NCBI RefSeq assembly: GCF_022179185.1
Contig: NZ_BPQJ01000041.1
Coordinates: forward strand, 1 to 58,939
Source: Methylobacterium frigidaeris
GTDB taxonomy: Bacteria; Pseudomonadota; Alphaproteobacteria; Rhizobiales; Beijerinckiaceae
Direction of reading: 5' to 3'
Length of the DNA: 58,939 nt
Part shown: positions 26,577-34,376 of the stretch, piece after piece
Numbering within the stretch: the stretch's first letter is position 1
How the letters are laid out: the number at the start of each line of letters is the position of its first letter
Translations under genes and position numbers: made by a program
The notes under the pieces: model-generated
What the model was told of the DNA's origin: nothing
Seen by the model: only the letters and a program-made list of their open reading frames with translations
Databases searched by the model: none

Positions 26577-29107
26577 CGATCATGACCGACCGCAGCGAGA
26601 GATTCACCCTGCCGCTCCTGGCGGTTGCCCTCGTGGCCTTGCCGTTCTGCCTCCAGGCGCTCGGGCTCACCCTCACCTCGGCCACCGACGTGGTGGTGTT
26701 CGCGGTGGCCTGCATGGGGCTCAACATCCTGGTCGGGCAGACCGGCCTCGTCTCCTTCGGCCACGGCGCCTTCTTCGGGCTCGGCGCCTACGCGGCGGCG
26801 ATCAGCCAGCGCACCTTCTTCCCCGGCACCCTGCTGCCGCCGACCCTGTTCGCCCTCGCCTTCGTGGCCGCGGCGTCGCTGCTCCTCGGCCTGCTGATCC
26901 TGCGCCGGCGCGGCGTCTACTTCTCGCTCCTGACGCTGGCGCTCTCCGCCCTCTCCTTCACCGTGGCCTTCCGCTGGACGGCGCTCACCGGCGGCGAGAG
27001 CGGCTATGGCGGCGTCGAGCGCACGCGCTTCCTCGGCCTCGACCTCGACGCCGCCTGGACCTGGTACGGGCTCGTCGCCGTCACCGGCTTCGCGGTCGCC
27101 GTCGGGCTCGCGCGCTTCCGCCGCTCACCGGTCGGCACGGTGCTGGAAGCGATCCGCGAGAACGAGCAGCGGGCGCGCTTCCTCGGCTACCCGACCAACC
27201 GCTACAAGCTCCTCGCCTTCACGGTCTCGGCCACCGTGACGGGCCTCGCCGGCGTGCTCAGCGTCTTCACCCACCGCTTCGCCTCGGCCGAGCCGCTGGG
27301 CTCCGCCTTCTCGGGCGAACTCCTCGCCATGGTGGTGATCGGCGGCATGCGGGGCTTCGCCGGACCGGCGATCGGGGCTCTGTTCTTCATCCTGTTCCGC
27401 GAGATGCTGTCGATCTGGACCGCCAACTGGCTGTTCTGGTTCGGCCTCCTGTTCGTCGGCTTCATCCTGTTCTCGCCCGACGGGCTCGTCGGCATCGGCC
27501 GGCGGCTGTACCGGATGGTGCGCCCGCCCGCCACCGAGGACGCCGCCATGGCCGGCCGCAAGGCGGGCGCGCCTGAGAACCTGCCGCCCTTCCTGCGGCC
27601 CGACGGGATCGTCGACGGCGTGATCCTCGCCGCCCGCGGCATCGCCAAGCGCTTCGGCGGCCTGAAGGCGGTGGACGGCGTCACCATCGCGGTGCGCGAC
27701 CGGACGCTCCACGCCCTGATCGGCCCCAACGGCGCCGGCAAGACCACAGCCTTCAACCTGATCTCCGGGATGTTCCGGCCCGATTCCGGCACCGTGACCC
27801 TCGCCGACCGCTCGATCGCCGGCTTCGCGCCGGAGCGGATCTGCGAGGCCGGGATCGGCCGCTCGTTCCAGATCACCAACCTCTTCCCGGCCCTCACCGT
27901 CGAGGACAACATCCGCCTCGCCGTGCAGGGGCGCCGCCCTGGCCGCTTCCACCCGTGGCGCGACGCCCGCGCCGACCGGGAGGCGGCGGCCGAGACCGCC
28001 GAGATCCTGCGCTGGCTCGGCCTCGCGGGGCTGGAGCGGGCGGAGGCCGGCTCGCTCTCCTATGGCGGCCAGCGCCTCCTCGACATGGGGGTGGCTCTCG
28101 CGACGAAGCCGCGGGTGCTGCTCCTCGACGAGCCGCTGGCCGGGCTGGCGGCGGCCGAGCGCACGCGGATCGGCGACATCATCAAGCGGGTCTCGACCGA
28201 GGTGCCGGTCCTGATGGTCGAGCACGACATCGACCGGGTATTCCAGATCGCCGACGCCGTGACGGTGATGAACGAGGGCACGGTGCTGGTCGACGGCACG
28301 GTGGAGGATGCCCGCACCAGCCCCAAGGTGCAGGAGGTCTATATCGGCTCCGGCACCGCCGCGATGGCGGCGCGTGCCCGCCCGAGCGCCGCCGAGCCGC
28401 AGGTGCTGCTCTCGCTCGAGGGTGTCGACACCTTCTACGGCAAGAGCCACATCCTGTCGGGCGTCACCTTCGACGTGCACGCCCACGAAATCGTGGCGCT
28501 GCTAGGCCGCAACGGCGCCGGCAAGTCGACCTGCCTCAAGACCATCACGGGGCTGGCGCCCCACGCCGCCGGGCATATCCGCCTCGGCGACGAGGTCCTC
28601 GACGGCCGCTCGGCGGCGGCGATCGCCCGGGCCGGCATCGGCTACGTGCCGCAGGGCCGCGGCCTGTTCGCCGGGATGAGCGTCGCCGAGAACCTGGAGC
28701 TCGGCCGGCTCAAGCGCCGCACCGGCAACGGCGTGCACTGGGACGAGGAGCGAGTGCTGTCCTACTTCCCGCGCCTGCGCGAGCGCTGGCGCACCCCGGC
28801 CGATTACCTCTCGGGCGGCGAGCAGCAGATGGTGGCGGTGGCCCGCGCCCTCTCCGGCGACGTGCGGGTGCTGCTCCTCGACGAGCCGTTCGAGGGGCTG
28901 GCGCCGGCGGTGGTCGAGAGCCTGTTCGAGACGTTCGACGCCTTACGCCGGGAGGTCTCGATCGTCATCGTCGACCACAACCTCGATCTCGCGCTGGCCC
29001 TGTCCGACCGCACCGTGGCTCTGGAGCGCGGCCGGGTGATGCATGTCGGCCCATCGCAGGCCCTGCGCGACGACCTCGGCCTTCGCCGACAGGTGCTGTG
29101 GCTGTGA
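26573..29107 (+). CDS. Fused LivM permease - LivG ATPase - LivF ATPase
   Basis: One 844-residue frame joins three usual subunits. Residues ~1-320 are a LivM-type permease (GLNILVGQTGLVSFGHGAFFGLGAY, then EEN-type loop AIRENEQRARFLGYP). Residues ~350-600 are a LivG-type ATPase: Walker A GPNGAGKT at 384, signature SYGGQ near 495, Walker B VLLLDEPLAG. Residues ~615-844 are a LivF-type ATPase: Walker A GRNGAGKS at 645, signature LSGGEQQM near 745, Walker B VLLLDEPFEG. The GTG at 26573 overlaps the LivH stop; an in-frame ATG follows at 26582. Permease-LivG fusions are common, but all three in one chain is unusual and fixes the ATPase heterodimer in cis. Confidence 0.93.
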   Translation: MTIMTDRSERFTLPLLAVALVALPFCLQALGLTLTSATDVVVFAVACMGLNILVGQTGLVSFGHGAFFGLGAYAAAISQRTFFPGTLLPPTLFALAFVAAASLLLGLLILRRRGVYFSLLTLALSALSFTVAFRWTALTGGESGYGGVERTRFLGLDLDAAWTWYGLVAVTGFAVAVGLARFRRSPVGTVLEAIRENEQRARFLGYPTNRYKLLAFTVSATVTGLAGVLSVFTHRFASAEPLGSAFSGELLAMVVIGGMRGFAGPAIGALFFILFREMLSIWTANWLFWFGLLFVGFILFSPDGLVGIGRRLYRMVRPPATEDAAMAGRKAGAPENLPPFLRPDGIVDGVILAARGIAKRFGGLKAVDGVTIAVRDRTLHALIGPNGAGKTTAFNLISGMFRPDSGTVTLADRSIAGFAPERICEAGIGRSFQITNLFPALTVEDNIRLAVQGRRPGRFHPWRDARADREAAAETAEILRWLGLAGLERAEAGSLSYGGQRLLDMGVALATKPRVLLLDEPLAGLAAAERTRIGDIIKRVSTEVPVLMVEHDIDRVFQIADAVTVMNEGTVLVDGTVEDARTSPKVQEVYIGSGTAAMAARARPSAAEPQVLLSLEGVDTFYGKSHILSGVTFDVHAHEIVALLGRNGAGKSTCLKTITGLAPHAAGHIRLGDEVLDGRSAAAIARAGIGYVPQGRGLFAGMSVAENLELGRLKRRTGNGVHWDEERVLSYFPRLRERWRTPADYLSGGEQQMVAVARALSGDVRVLLLDEPFEGLAPAVVESLFETFDALRREVSIVIVDHNLDLALALSDRTVALERGRVMHVGPSQALRDDLGLRRQVLWL

Positions 29108-29147
29108 GTTCTTGTCTATGATCCGATCCGAGGGAGATTCGTCACCG

Positions 29148-30074
29148 ATGCCAACCGTTGCCATCGTCGGGGCCGGGCTGATCGGCCGGTCCTGGGCCGT
29201 GGTCTTCGCCCGGTCCGGGTTCGCCGTCCGCCTCACCGACATCCACCCGGCGGCGCTCGACGCCGCGCCCGGGCACATCGCCGAGGCCCTGCGCCAGCTC
29301 GAAGCCTACGGCCTCGTGGCGGACGTCCCGGCGATCCTCGCCCGGATCCGGACCTGCCCGACCCTCGCCGAGGCGGTCGCCGGCGCCGATCTGGTGCAGG
29401 AGAACGGGCCGGAGACGGTGGAGGCCAAGCGCGCGCTCTTCTCCGAGCTCGACGCCCTGTGCGGGCCAGAGACGATCCTCGCCTCCTCGACCTCGGCCAT
29501 CGTCGCCTCGCTGTTCACCGAAGGGCTCGCGGGGCGGGCCCGCTGCCTCGTCGGCCACCCGGTCAACCCGCCCCACCTCGTGCCGGTGGTGGAACTCTGC
29601 GGCGCGCCCTGGACCGATCCGGCAGTGATCGACCGTGCCCGCGCCCTCTACGAGGCCGCCGGCCAGGCGACGGTGACGGTGAACCGCGAGGTCGAGGGCT
29701 TCGTGCTCAACCGCCTGCAAGGGGCCCTGCTCACGGAGGCCTTCCGCCTCGTCGCCGAGGGCGTGGTGAGCCCGGCGGACCTCGACAAGACGGTCGCCGA
29801 GGGCCTGGGCCTGCGCTGGTCCTTCCTCGGGCCCTTCGCCACCATCGATCTCAACGCGCCGGGGGGCGTAGCCGATTACGCCGCCCGCTACGGCGGCTTC
29901 TACGGCCGGCTCGCCGCCGATCCGGCGCCCGCCTCGGTGTGGTCGCCCGAGAGCACCGCCCGCATCGTCGCCGCCTGGGACGGCGGCCCCGATCCCGCTC
30001 CGCCGACGGAGCGCAGCCGCCGGCGCGACGCGCGCCTCGCGGCGCTCATGGCGCACAAGCGCGCCCAATCTTGA
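29148..30074 (+). CDS. 3-hydroxyacid dehydrogenase, lambda-crystallin / 3-hydroxyacyl-CoA dehydrogenase type
   Basis: A 308-residue NAD-dependent dehydrogenase. The Rossmann loop is VAIVGAGLIGRSWA, followed by LTDIHP. Then come LVQENGPETVEAKR, ASSTSAIVAS and the catalytic His in VGHPVNPPHLVPVVE, and the C-terminal EGFVLNRLQGALLTEAFRLV. The pattern is closer to lambda-crystallin (L-gulonate 3-dehydrogenase) and L-carnitine dehydrogenase than to beta-oxidation enzymes. It would turn a 3-hydroxy acid into a beta-keto acid, the substrate class of the BKACE enzyme 11 bases downstream. The ATG at 29148 follows AGGGAGA. Confidence 0.88.
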   Translation: MPTVAIVGAGLIGRSWAVVFARSGFAVRLTDIHPAALDAAPGHIAEALRQLEAYGLVADVPAILARIRTCPTLAEAVAGADLVQENGPETVEAKRALFSELDALCGPETILASSTSAIVASLFTEGLAGRARCLVGHPVNPPHLVPVVELCGAPWTDPAVIDRARALYEAAGQATVTVNREVEGFVLNRLQGALLTEAFRLVAEGVVSPADLDKTVAEGLGLRWSFLGPFATIDLNAPGGVADYAARYGGFYGRLAADPAPASVWSPESTARIVAAWDGGPDPAPPTERSRRRDARLAALMAHKRAQS

Positions 30075-30085
30075 GAGGAACCCCC

Positions 30086-31015
30086 ATGGCCAAGAGAAAA
30101 GTCGTCATCACCTGCGCCGTCACCGGGGCGATCCACACTCCCTCGATGTCGCCGCACCTGCCGGTGACCCCCGACCAGATCGCCGAGGCCGCCATCGGCG
30201 CGGCGGAGGCCGGCGCGGCGATCGTCCACCTGCACGCCCGCGACCCGAAGACCGGCAAGCCCGACCAGTCGCCCCAGGCCTTCGAACCGTTCCTGAAAGT
30301 CATCAAGCAGCGCTCGAACTGCGTGGTGAACCTCACCACCGGCGGCGCCCCGACCATGGGGATCGACGAGCGCCTCGGCCCGGCAGCCCACTTCAAGCCG
30401 GAGGTCGCCTCGCTCAACATGGGGTCGATGAATTTCGGCCTCTACCCGATGTTGGAGCGCTTCAAGACCTTCCAGCATGACTGGGAGCAGCCCTATCTCG
30501 AGGGCTCGCGCGACCGGATCTTCAAGAATACCTTCGCCGACATCGAGCACATCCTCACGACCTGCGCCGAGAACGGCACCCGGTTCGAGGTCGAGTGCTA
30601 CGATATCGGTCACCTCTACACGCTGGCCCACTTCGCCGACCGCGGCGTGATCAAGCCGCCGTTCTTCGTCCAGAGCGTGTTCGGCATCCTCGGCGGCATC
30701 GGCCAGCATCCGGAGGACGTGCAGCACATGAAACGCACGGCCGACCGGCTGTTCGGCGCCGATTACCGCTGGTCGGTGCTGGGGGCCGGCCGCAACCAGA
30801 TGACCATCGCCGCGCAGGCGATCGCGCTCGGCGGCAACGTGCGGGTGGGTCTGGAGGATTCGCTGTGGATCGGCCCCGGCCGGATGGCCGAGTCGAACGC
30901 TCAGCAGGTCTTGAAGGCGCGCCAGATCATCGAGGGGCTGGGGCTCGACGTGGCGACACCGGACGACGCCCGCGAGATCCTGGCGCTGAAGGGCGGCGAC
31001 CGGGTGAATTTCTAG
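30086..31015 (+). CDS. Beta-keto acid cleavage enzyme (BKACE, DUF849)
   Basis: A 309-residue TIM-barrel, zinc-dependent enzyme that moves an acetyl unit: beta-keto acid plus acetyl-CoA gives acetoacetate and a new CoA ester. The zinc histidines are H48 and H50 in IVHLHARDP, a late GLEDSLWI gives the zinc Glu, and TTGGAPTMGIDERL and LNMGSMNFG line the active site. Kce (3-keto-5-aminohexanoate) and dehydrocarnitine cleavage enzymes belong here, and the substrate cannot be set from sequence. Directly follows the 3-hydroxyacid dehydrogenase, with GAGGAA before the ATG, so the two probably act in sequence. Confidence 0.92.
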   Translation: MAKRKVVITCAVTGAIHTPSMSPHLPVTPDQIAEAAIGAAEAGAAIVHLHARDPKTGKPDQSPQAFEPFLKVIKQRSNCVVNLTTGGAPTMGIDERLGPAAHFKPEVASLNMGSMNFGLYPMLERFKTFQHDWEQPYLEGSRDRIFKNTFADIEHILTTCAENGTRFEVECYDIGHLYTLAHFADRGVIKPPFFVQSVFGILGGIGQHPEDVQHMKRTADRLFGADYRWSVLGAGRNQMTIAAQAIALGGNVRVGLEDSLWIGPGRMAESNAQQVLKARQIIEGLGLDVATPDDAREILALKGGDRVNF

Positions 31016-31037
31016 CTGATCGATAACTCCGACGCCC

Positions 31038-31208
31038 AACCCTCCCCTCCTCTGCGGGGGAGGGTGCCCCACGAAGTGGGGCGGGAGAGGGGACGCCGCT
31101 TCCGGAGGGGTCGCGCGCTCGATGAAGGGCGCCACGTCCTTCAACGTCGCGCTGCCCCTCTCCCGCCCGGTTCCGCCGGGCGCCCTCCCCCGCAGAGGGG
31201 GGAGGGTT
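31038..31208. repeat. Inverted pair of AACCCTCCCC-family palindromic repeats
   Basis: A left unit (31038-31092) and a right, inverted unit (31155-31208) have nearly the same sequence when read in the same sense. Each has an outer CCCTCCCC / GGGGAGGG hairpin and an inner 17-base hairpin. The inner hairpins, gccccacgaagtggggc and its counterpart gcccggcggaaccgggc, differ at paired positions in a way that keeps pairing. The pair fills most of the 233-base gap between the convergent BKACE and gluconolactonase-like genes and may end both transcripts. Confidence 0.75.
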
Positions 31209-31248
31209 CATCCGCGGCGACTGTCGTGCGCGTACCGGCAGCCCGGGT

Positions 31249-32268
31249 CTACGGCACCATCGCCCCTTGCGTCTCCACGTACACCGCGTAGACCGACGTG
31301 CTCGCGGTCATGAACAGCCGGTTCTTCTTCGGACCGCCGAAGCACAGGTTGGCGCAGGTCTCTGGCAGGTGGATCTTGCCGATCAGGTCGCCGGACGGCG
31401 TGTAGCAGCGCACCCCGTCCTCCTTCGGGTCGGCCCAACCCATCGAGCACCAGACATTGCCGTCGACGTCGGTCTTCACGCCGTCGGTGAAACCCGGCGA
31501 GAACCCTTCCGCGAAGACCCGGTCGCCGGTGAGCCGGTCGCCCTCGACGGTGAAGGCGCGGATATTGGCCCGCCCGCCATGGGTGGCGCCGGAATCGACC
31601 ACGTAGAGGATCTTCTCGTCGGGGGAGAAGGCGAGCCCGTTCGGCCGGTCGATGCCCTCCGCCGCCACCTTGGCCTGGCCGGTCGCGGGATCCAGGCGGT
31701 AGACGCGGGTCGGCAGTTCGGCCTTGTCCTTGTGGCCCTCGTAGAACCCGTCGATGCCGTAGCCCGGATCGGTGAACCAGATCGCGTTGTCGGAGGCCAC
31801 CACCGCGTCGTTGGGGGCGTTGAGCGGCTTGCCGTCGAACTTGTCGATCAGCACCGTGATCCGGCCGTCGGGCTCAGTACGCGTCACCCGGCGGGTGTCG
31901 TGCTCGCAGGTGATCAGCCGGCCCTGGCGGTCCCGGGTGTTGCCGTTCGAGTAGTTCGAGTTGGCCCGGTAGACGCTGACATGGCCGTTCTCAAGCCAGC
32001 GCATGATCCGGTTGTTGGGGATGTCGCTCCACAGGAGGTAGCCGCCGTCCCGGAAGTAGACCGGTCCTTCGGCCCAGCGGAACCCGGTGGCGATGCGCTC
32101 GATGGCGGCGTTGCCGACCTTGTAGCGGAAGCGCTTGTCCAGCACCTCGACCCGCGGGTCGGGATAGCGGGTGCCGGGCAGGTCGCCGAGGGGCAGCCGG
32201 TCGGCCCGCGCCGCGACCGTGGTCGCCGTGAGGGCGGCGGCGCCCGCGAGGACGTCACGTCGATTCAT
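31249..32268 (-). CDS. Exported SMP-30/gluconolactonase-like protein
   Basis: A 339-residue six-bladed propeller protein. The N-terminus MNRRDVLAGAAALTATTVAARA is an export signal of twin-arginine style. Propeller features include FRWAEGPVYF (metal Glu), NAPNDAVV, WFTDPGYGIDG and RPNGLAFSPDEKILYVVDS with metal-binding Asn/Asp. The family hydrolyses sugar lactones or related esters. A periplasmic lactonase could feed hydroxy acids to the adjacent transporters. The ATG at 32268 follows a GTG in frame at 32271. A 12-pair hairpin includes its ribosome-binding site. It is convergent with the BKACE gene. Confidence 0.9.
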   Translation of the reverse strand: MNRRDVLAGAAALTATTVAARADRLPLGDLPGTRYPDPRVEVLDKRFRYKVGNAAIERIATGFRWAEGPVYFRDGGYLLWSDIPNNRIMRWLENGHVSVYRANSNYSNGNTRDRQGRLITCEHDTRRVTRTEPDGRITVLIDKFDGKPLNAPNDAVVASDNAIWFTDPGYGIDGFYEGHKDKAELPTRVYRLDPATGQAKVAAEGIDRPNGLAFSPDEKILYVVDSGATHGGRANIRAFTVEGDRLTGDRVFAEGFSPGFTDGVKTDVDGNVWCSMGWADPKEDGVRCYTPSGDLIGKIHLPETCANLCFGGPKKNRLFMTASTSVYAVYVETQGAMVP

Positions 32269-32277
32269 CACTCGTCT

Positions 32278-32309
32278 CCTCCCGTCCGGTCTTCGCGCCG
32301 GACGGGAGG
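32278..32309 (-). promoter_or_regulatory. Leader hairpin covering the ribosome-binding site of the SMP-30-like gene
   Basis: A perfect 12-base inverted repeat, CCTCCCGTCCGG / CCGGACGGGAGG with an eight-base loop. In the minus-strand transcript its 3' arm contains GGGAGG, which is the Shine-Dalgarno ten bases before the ATG at 32268. Folding would hide the site and lower translation. Confidence 0.55.
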
Positions 32310-32384
32310 ATTGTACGGCAGCGGAGCGCGGTGTCTCGTGGTTTTCTACCGGCCGGCCGCTGTTGTGGCGCTCGGAGGCTCGAT

Positions 32385-32405
32385 GTATATATAACGTGTA
32401 TATAC
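32385..32405. promoter_or_regulatory. Operator/promoter of vapBC
   Basis: GTATATA (32385-32391) and TATATAC (32399-32405) form an inverted repeat; TGTATATA also occurs twice with 13-base spacing. It ends just at the CGGAGG ribosome-binding site of vapB, in otherwise GC-rich DNA, so it should include the -10 region. Palindromes of this kind are typical autoregulation sites of VapB. Confidence 0.6.
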
Positions 32406-32414
32406 GGAGGCGTC

Positions 32415-32642
32415 ATGACCGTCGCAAAGCTTTTCATGTCCGGCGGCAGTCAAGCCGTCAGGCTACCGCGGGAGTTTCGCTTCGGCGGCAGCGAAGTCGA
32501 GATTTTCCGCCGCGGCAACGAGGTCGTCCTGCGCGAGCGTCCGGCCAATCTCTCTGTTCTCCTTGACATCATCGATAGCATGCCTGCCGACATGCTGACG
32601 GATTTGCACGACGAACCGCCGGAGGAGCGCGAGGGCCTGTGA
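32415..32642 (+). CDS. vapB: Antitoxin VapB (AbrB/MazE-fold)
   Basis: A 75-residue antitoxin. The N-terminal swapped-hairpin DNA-binding domain reads AKLFMSGGSQAVRLPREFRF, and the acidic C-terminus would wrap the toxin. CGGAGG lies five bases before the ATG at 32415. Its stop overlaps the vapC start (GTGA), the usual coupling in these pairs. It should neutralise VapC and, with it, repress the operator just upstream. Confidence 0.92.
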   Translation: MTVAKLFMSGGSQAVRLPREFRFGGSEVEIFRRGNEVVLRERPANLSVLLDIIDSMPADMLTDLHDEPPEEREGL

Positions 32643-33052
32643 CGTCCCGCTACCTGCTCGATATGAATGTCATCATCGCGCTCCGTCGCAGGCGGCCGCC
32701 CTCGATCGTCGCGCGATTGAGTTCGCTCCAAATCGGCGAAGCCGTCATGTCGCCGGTGACTTACGGAGAGCTATGCTTCGGCGCGGCGAAGAGCATCGAC
32801 CGAGACGCCGCCTTCGCGGCCCTCGCCCGGCTGGTTGCCGCGGTGCCGATTGAGATCGCCGAGCCCGAGGAGACCGGCCGCCGCTACGGCGCGATCCGGG
32901 CGATGCTCGGGCGGCACGGTCAAATCATCGGCGGCAATGATCTCTGGATTGCCGCGCATGCACTCGCATCCAACCTCACGCTCGTGACCGGGAACGTCGG
33001 TGAGTTCAGCCGCGTGCCCGGCCTCGTTATCGAGGATTGGACGGCCCAATAA
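32639..33052 (+). CDS. vapC: PIN-domain ribonuclease toxin VapC
   Basis: A 137-residue PIN-domain endoribonuclease. Acidic active-site residues are D8 (YLLDMNVIIA), E44 (TYGELCFGA) and D101 (GGNDLWIAAHA). The fourth position is TGNVGEFSRVPGL, where Asn replaces the more common Asp, as in many VapC proteins. VapC toxins cut tRNA or rRNA when VapB is lost. The pair lies between two catabolic modules, a common accessory position. Confidence 0.94.
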   Translation: MTSRYLLDMNVIIALRRRRPPSIVARLSSLQIGEAVMSPVTYGELCFGAAKSIDRDAAFAALARLVAAVPIEIAEPEETGRRYGAIRAMLGRHGQIIGGNDLWIAAHALASNLTLVTGNVGEFSRVPGLVIEDWTAQ

Positions 33053-33073
33053 AGACCGTCCAGGTTCAATCCA

Positions 33074-34144
33074 TCACTTCCGATACGCCTCCCCATCCAG
33101 CCCATGCGGCTGCCCCGCCGCCAGCAGGGTCGCCCACACCGGATCGGGCAGCGGTACGCCCTCGGCCAGGCGCTTCGCCCGCGTCCGCCGCTCCGGCTCT
33201 CCCGGCAGCAGCACCTCGCCGCCGGGGACCGGCCGGGCGCTCTTGAAGAAGTCGAGATAGGCGCGGGTCTCGCCCACCAGCGCGTCTTCGGAGCCGAAGG
33301 CTTGCGGAGTCATGTAGAGCGACAACATCCCGTTGCAGAACCGCCGCGTCCCCGGCCCCGCCGTGCCCGAGCCGGTGAGGGCACCGGCGAGCAATTCGCA
33401 CATCAGCGCCAGACCCGAGCCCTTGTGCTCGCCGAAAGCCCGGATCGCGCCGGCGCCCTTGAGGTTGTCGCGCTCCGGCCCGTCGAGGGGACCGTACAGG
33501 GTCGCGGGGTCGCCGGAGAGGCGCCCGTCCGGCTCGATCAGCACGCCCTCGGGCAGCTTCTTGCCCCCCTGCGAGGCGACCAGCACCTTGCCCTCCGCCA
33601 CCGCCGACGTGGCGAAGTCGAGGATCACCGGCTCGGCGCCCTGAACCGGGAAGCCCGCCGCGAAGGGGGCGGTCGAGAAGCGCCGGTCGACCGAGCCGAA
33701 CGGCGCGACGAGGAGGCTGCCCGCCACGTTGACGAAATGCACCGAGACGAGGCCGGCGGCGGCAGCCTGCTCGGCCCACTCGCCGATGCGGCCGAGATGG
33801 CCGGCATGGCGCAGCGCCACGATGGCGACGCCGTTCTCGCGCGCCTTGCGGATGCCGAGCTCGGTGGCGAACGGGCCGGCGGTCTGACCGAAACCGTAAT
33901 GGGCGTCGATCAGGGCGAAGGCCGGGCCGTCGGTCACCACCTCAGGCGTGCGGTCGGCCTCGACCTCGCCCTCGCGCAGCCAGGCGACGTAGCGCGGCAC
34001 CCGGATCACCCCGTGGCTGTCGTGCCCGGTCAGGTTGGCGGCGACGAGGTAGCGGCCGATCCGCTCGGCCTCCGCCTCCGAGCAGCCCTCGCGCGAAAAG
34101 ATGTCCCGCACGTAGGCGGTCAGGCCGCGGGCTGAGATCTGCAT
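33074..34144 (-). CDS. Malate/L-lactate dehydrogenase (LDH2) family oxidoreductase
   Basis: A 356-residue NAD(P)-dependent 2-hydroxyacid dehydrogenase of the LDH2/MDHG2 fold. GHDSHGVIRVPRYV contains the catalytic His, and VSVHFVNVAG, VILDFATSAVAEGK and GEHKGSGLALMCELLAG build the cofactor site. Members oxidise malate, ureidoglycolate, 2,3-diketogulonate or 3-dehydroshikimate-type acids. The ATG at 34144 is preceded by GGGAGG, and the frame upstream of it looks unused. It is divergent from the second ABC operon, so its substrate is probably taken up by that system. Confidence 0.92.
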   Translation of the reverse strand: MQISARGLTAYVRDIFSREGCSEAEAERIGRYLVAANLTGHDSHGVIRVPRYVAWLREGEVEADRTPEVVTDGPAFALIDAHYGFGQTAGPFATELGIRKARENGVAIVALRHAGHLGRIGEWAEQAAAAGLVSVHFVNVAGSLLVAPFGSVDRRFSTAPFAAGFPVQGAEPVILDFATSAVAEGKVLVASQGGKKLPEGVLIEPDGRLSGDPATLYGPLDGPERDNLKGAGAIRAFGEHKGSGLALMCELLAGALTGSGTAGPGTRRFCNGMLSLYMTPQAFGSEDALVGETRAYLDFFKSARPVPGGEVLLPGEPERRTRAKRLAEGVPLPDPVWATLLAAGQPHGLDGEAYRK

Positions 34145-34376
34145 CGAATCCTCCCGGTTTCTTGGTTCTGGATAATGCCGGAGCGGCCGCGCTCCAGCGC
34201 GCGGGAGAATGGCCGCGCCGACGCCCGCGGTCGAGGGCGTCCGGTGCAGATCAGGCCCAGCATTTTTAATCCCAGGGGAATGAACAGGGGGGATGGACAT
34301 GGCAGCGCTGCCGGTGTCTCATCCGGACCAAGGCCGGGCCTCGAAGCACCGGTCATGTCTCGGGAGGATATTGCCG

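Noticed and set aside
29148..31015. A firm assignment of the dehydrogenase-BKACE pair to L-carnitine degradation
   Set aside because: The enzyme classes fit, but the thioesterase partner and a quaternary-amine transporter are absent, and lambda-crystallin-type dehydrogenases use other substrates. Kept as one possibility only.
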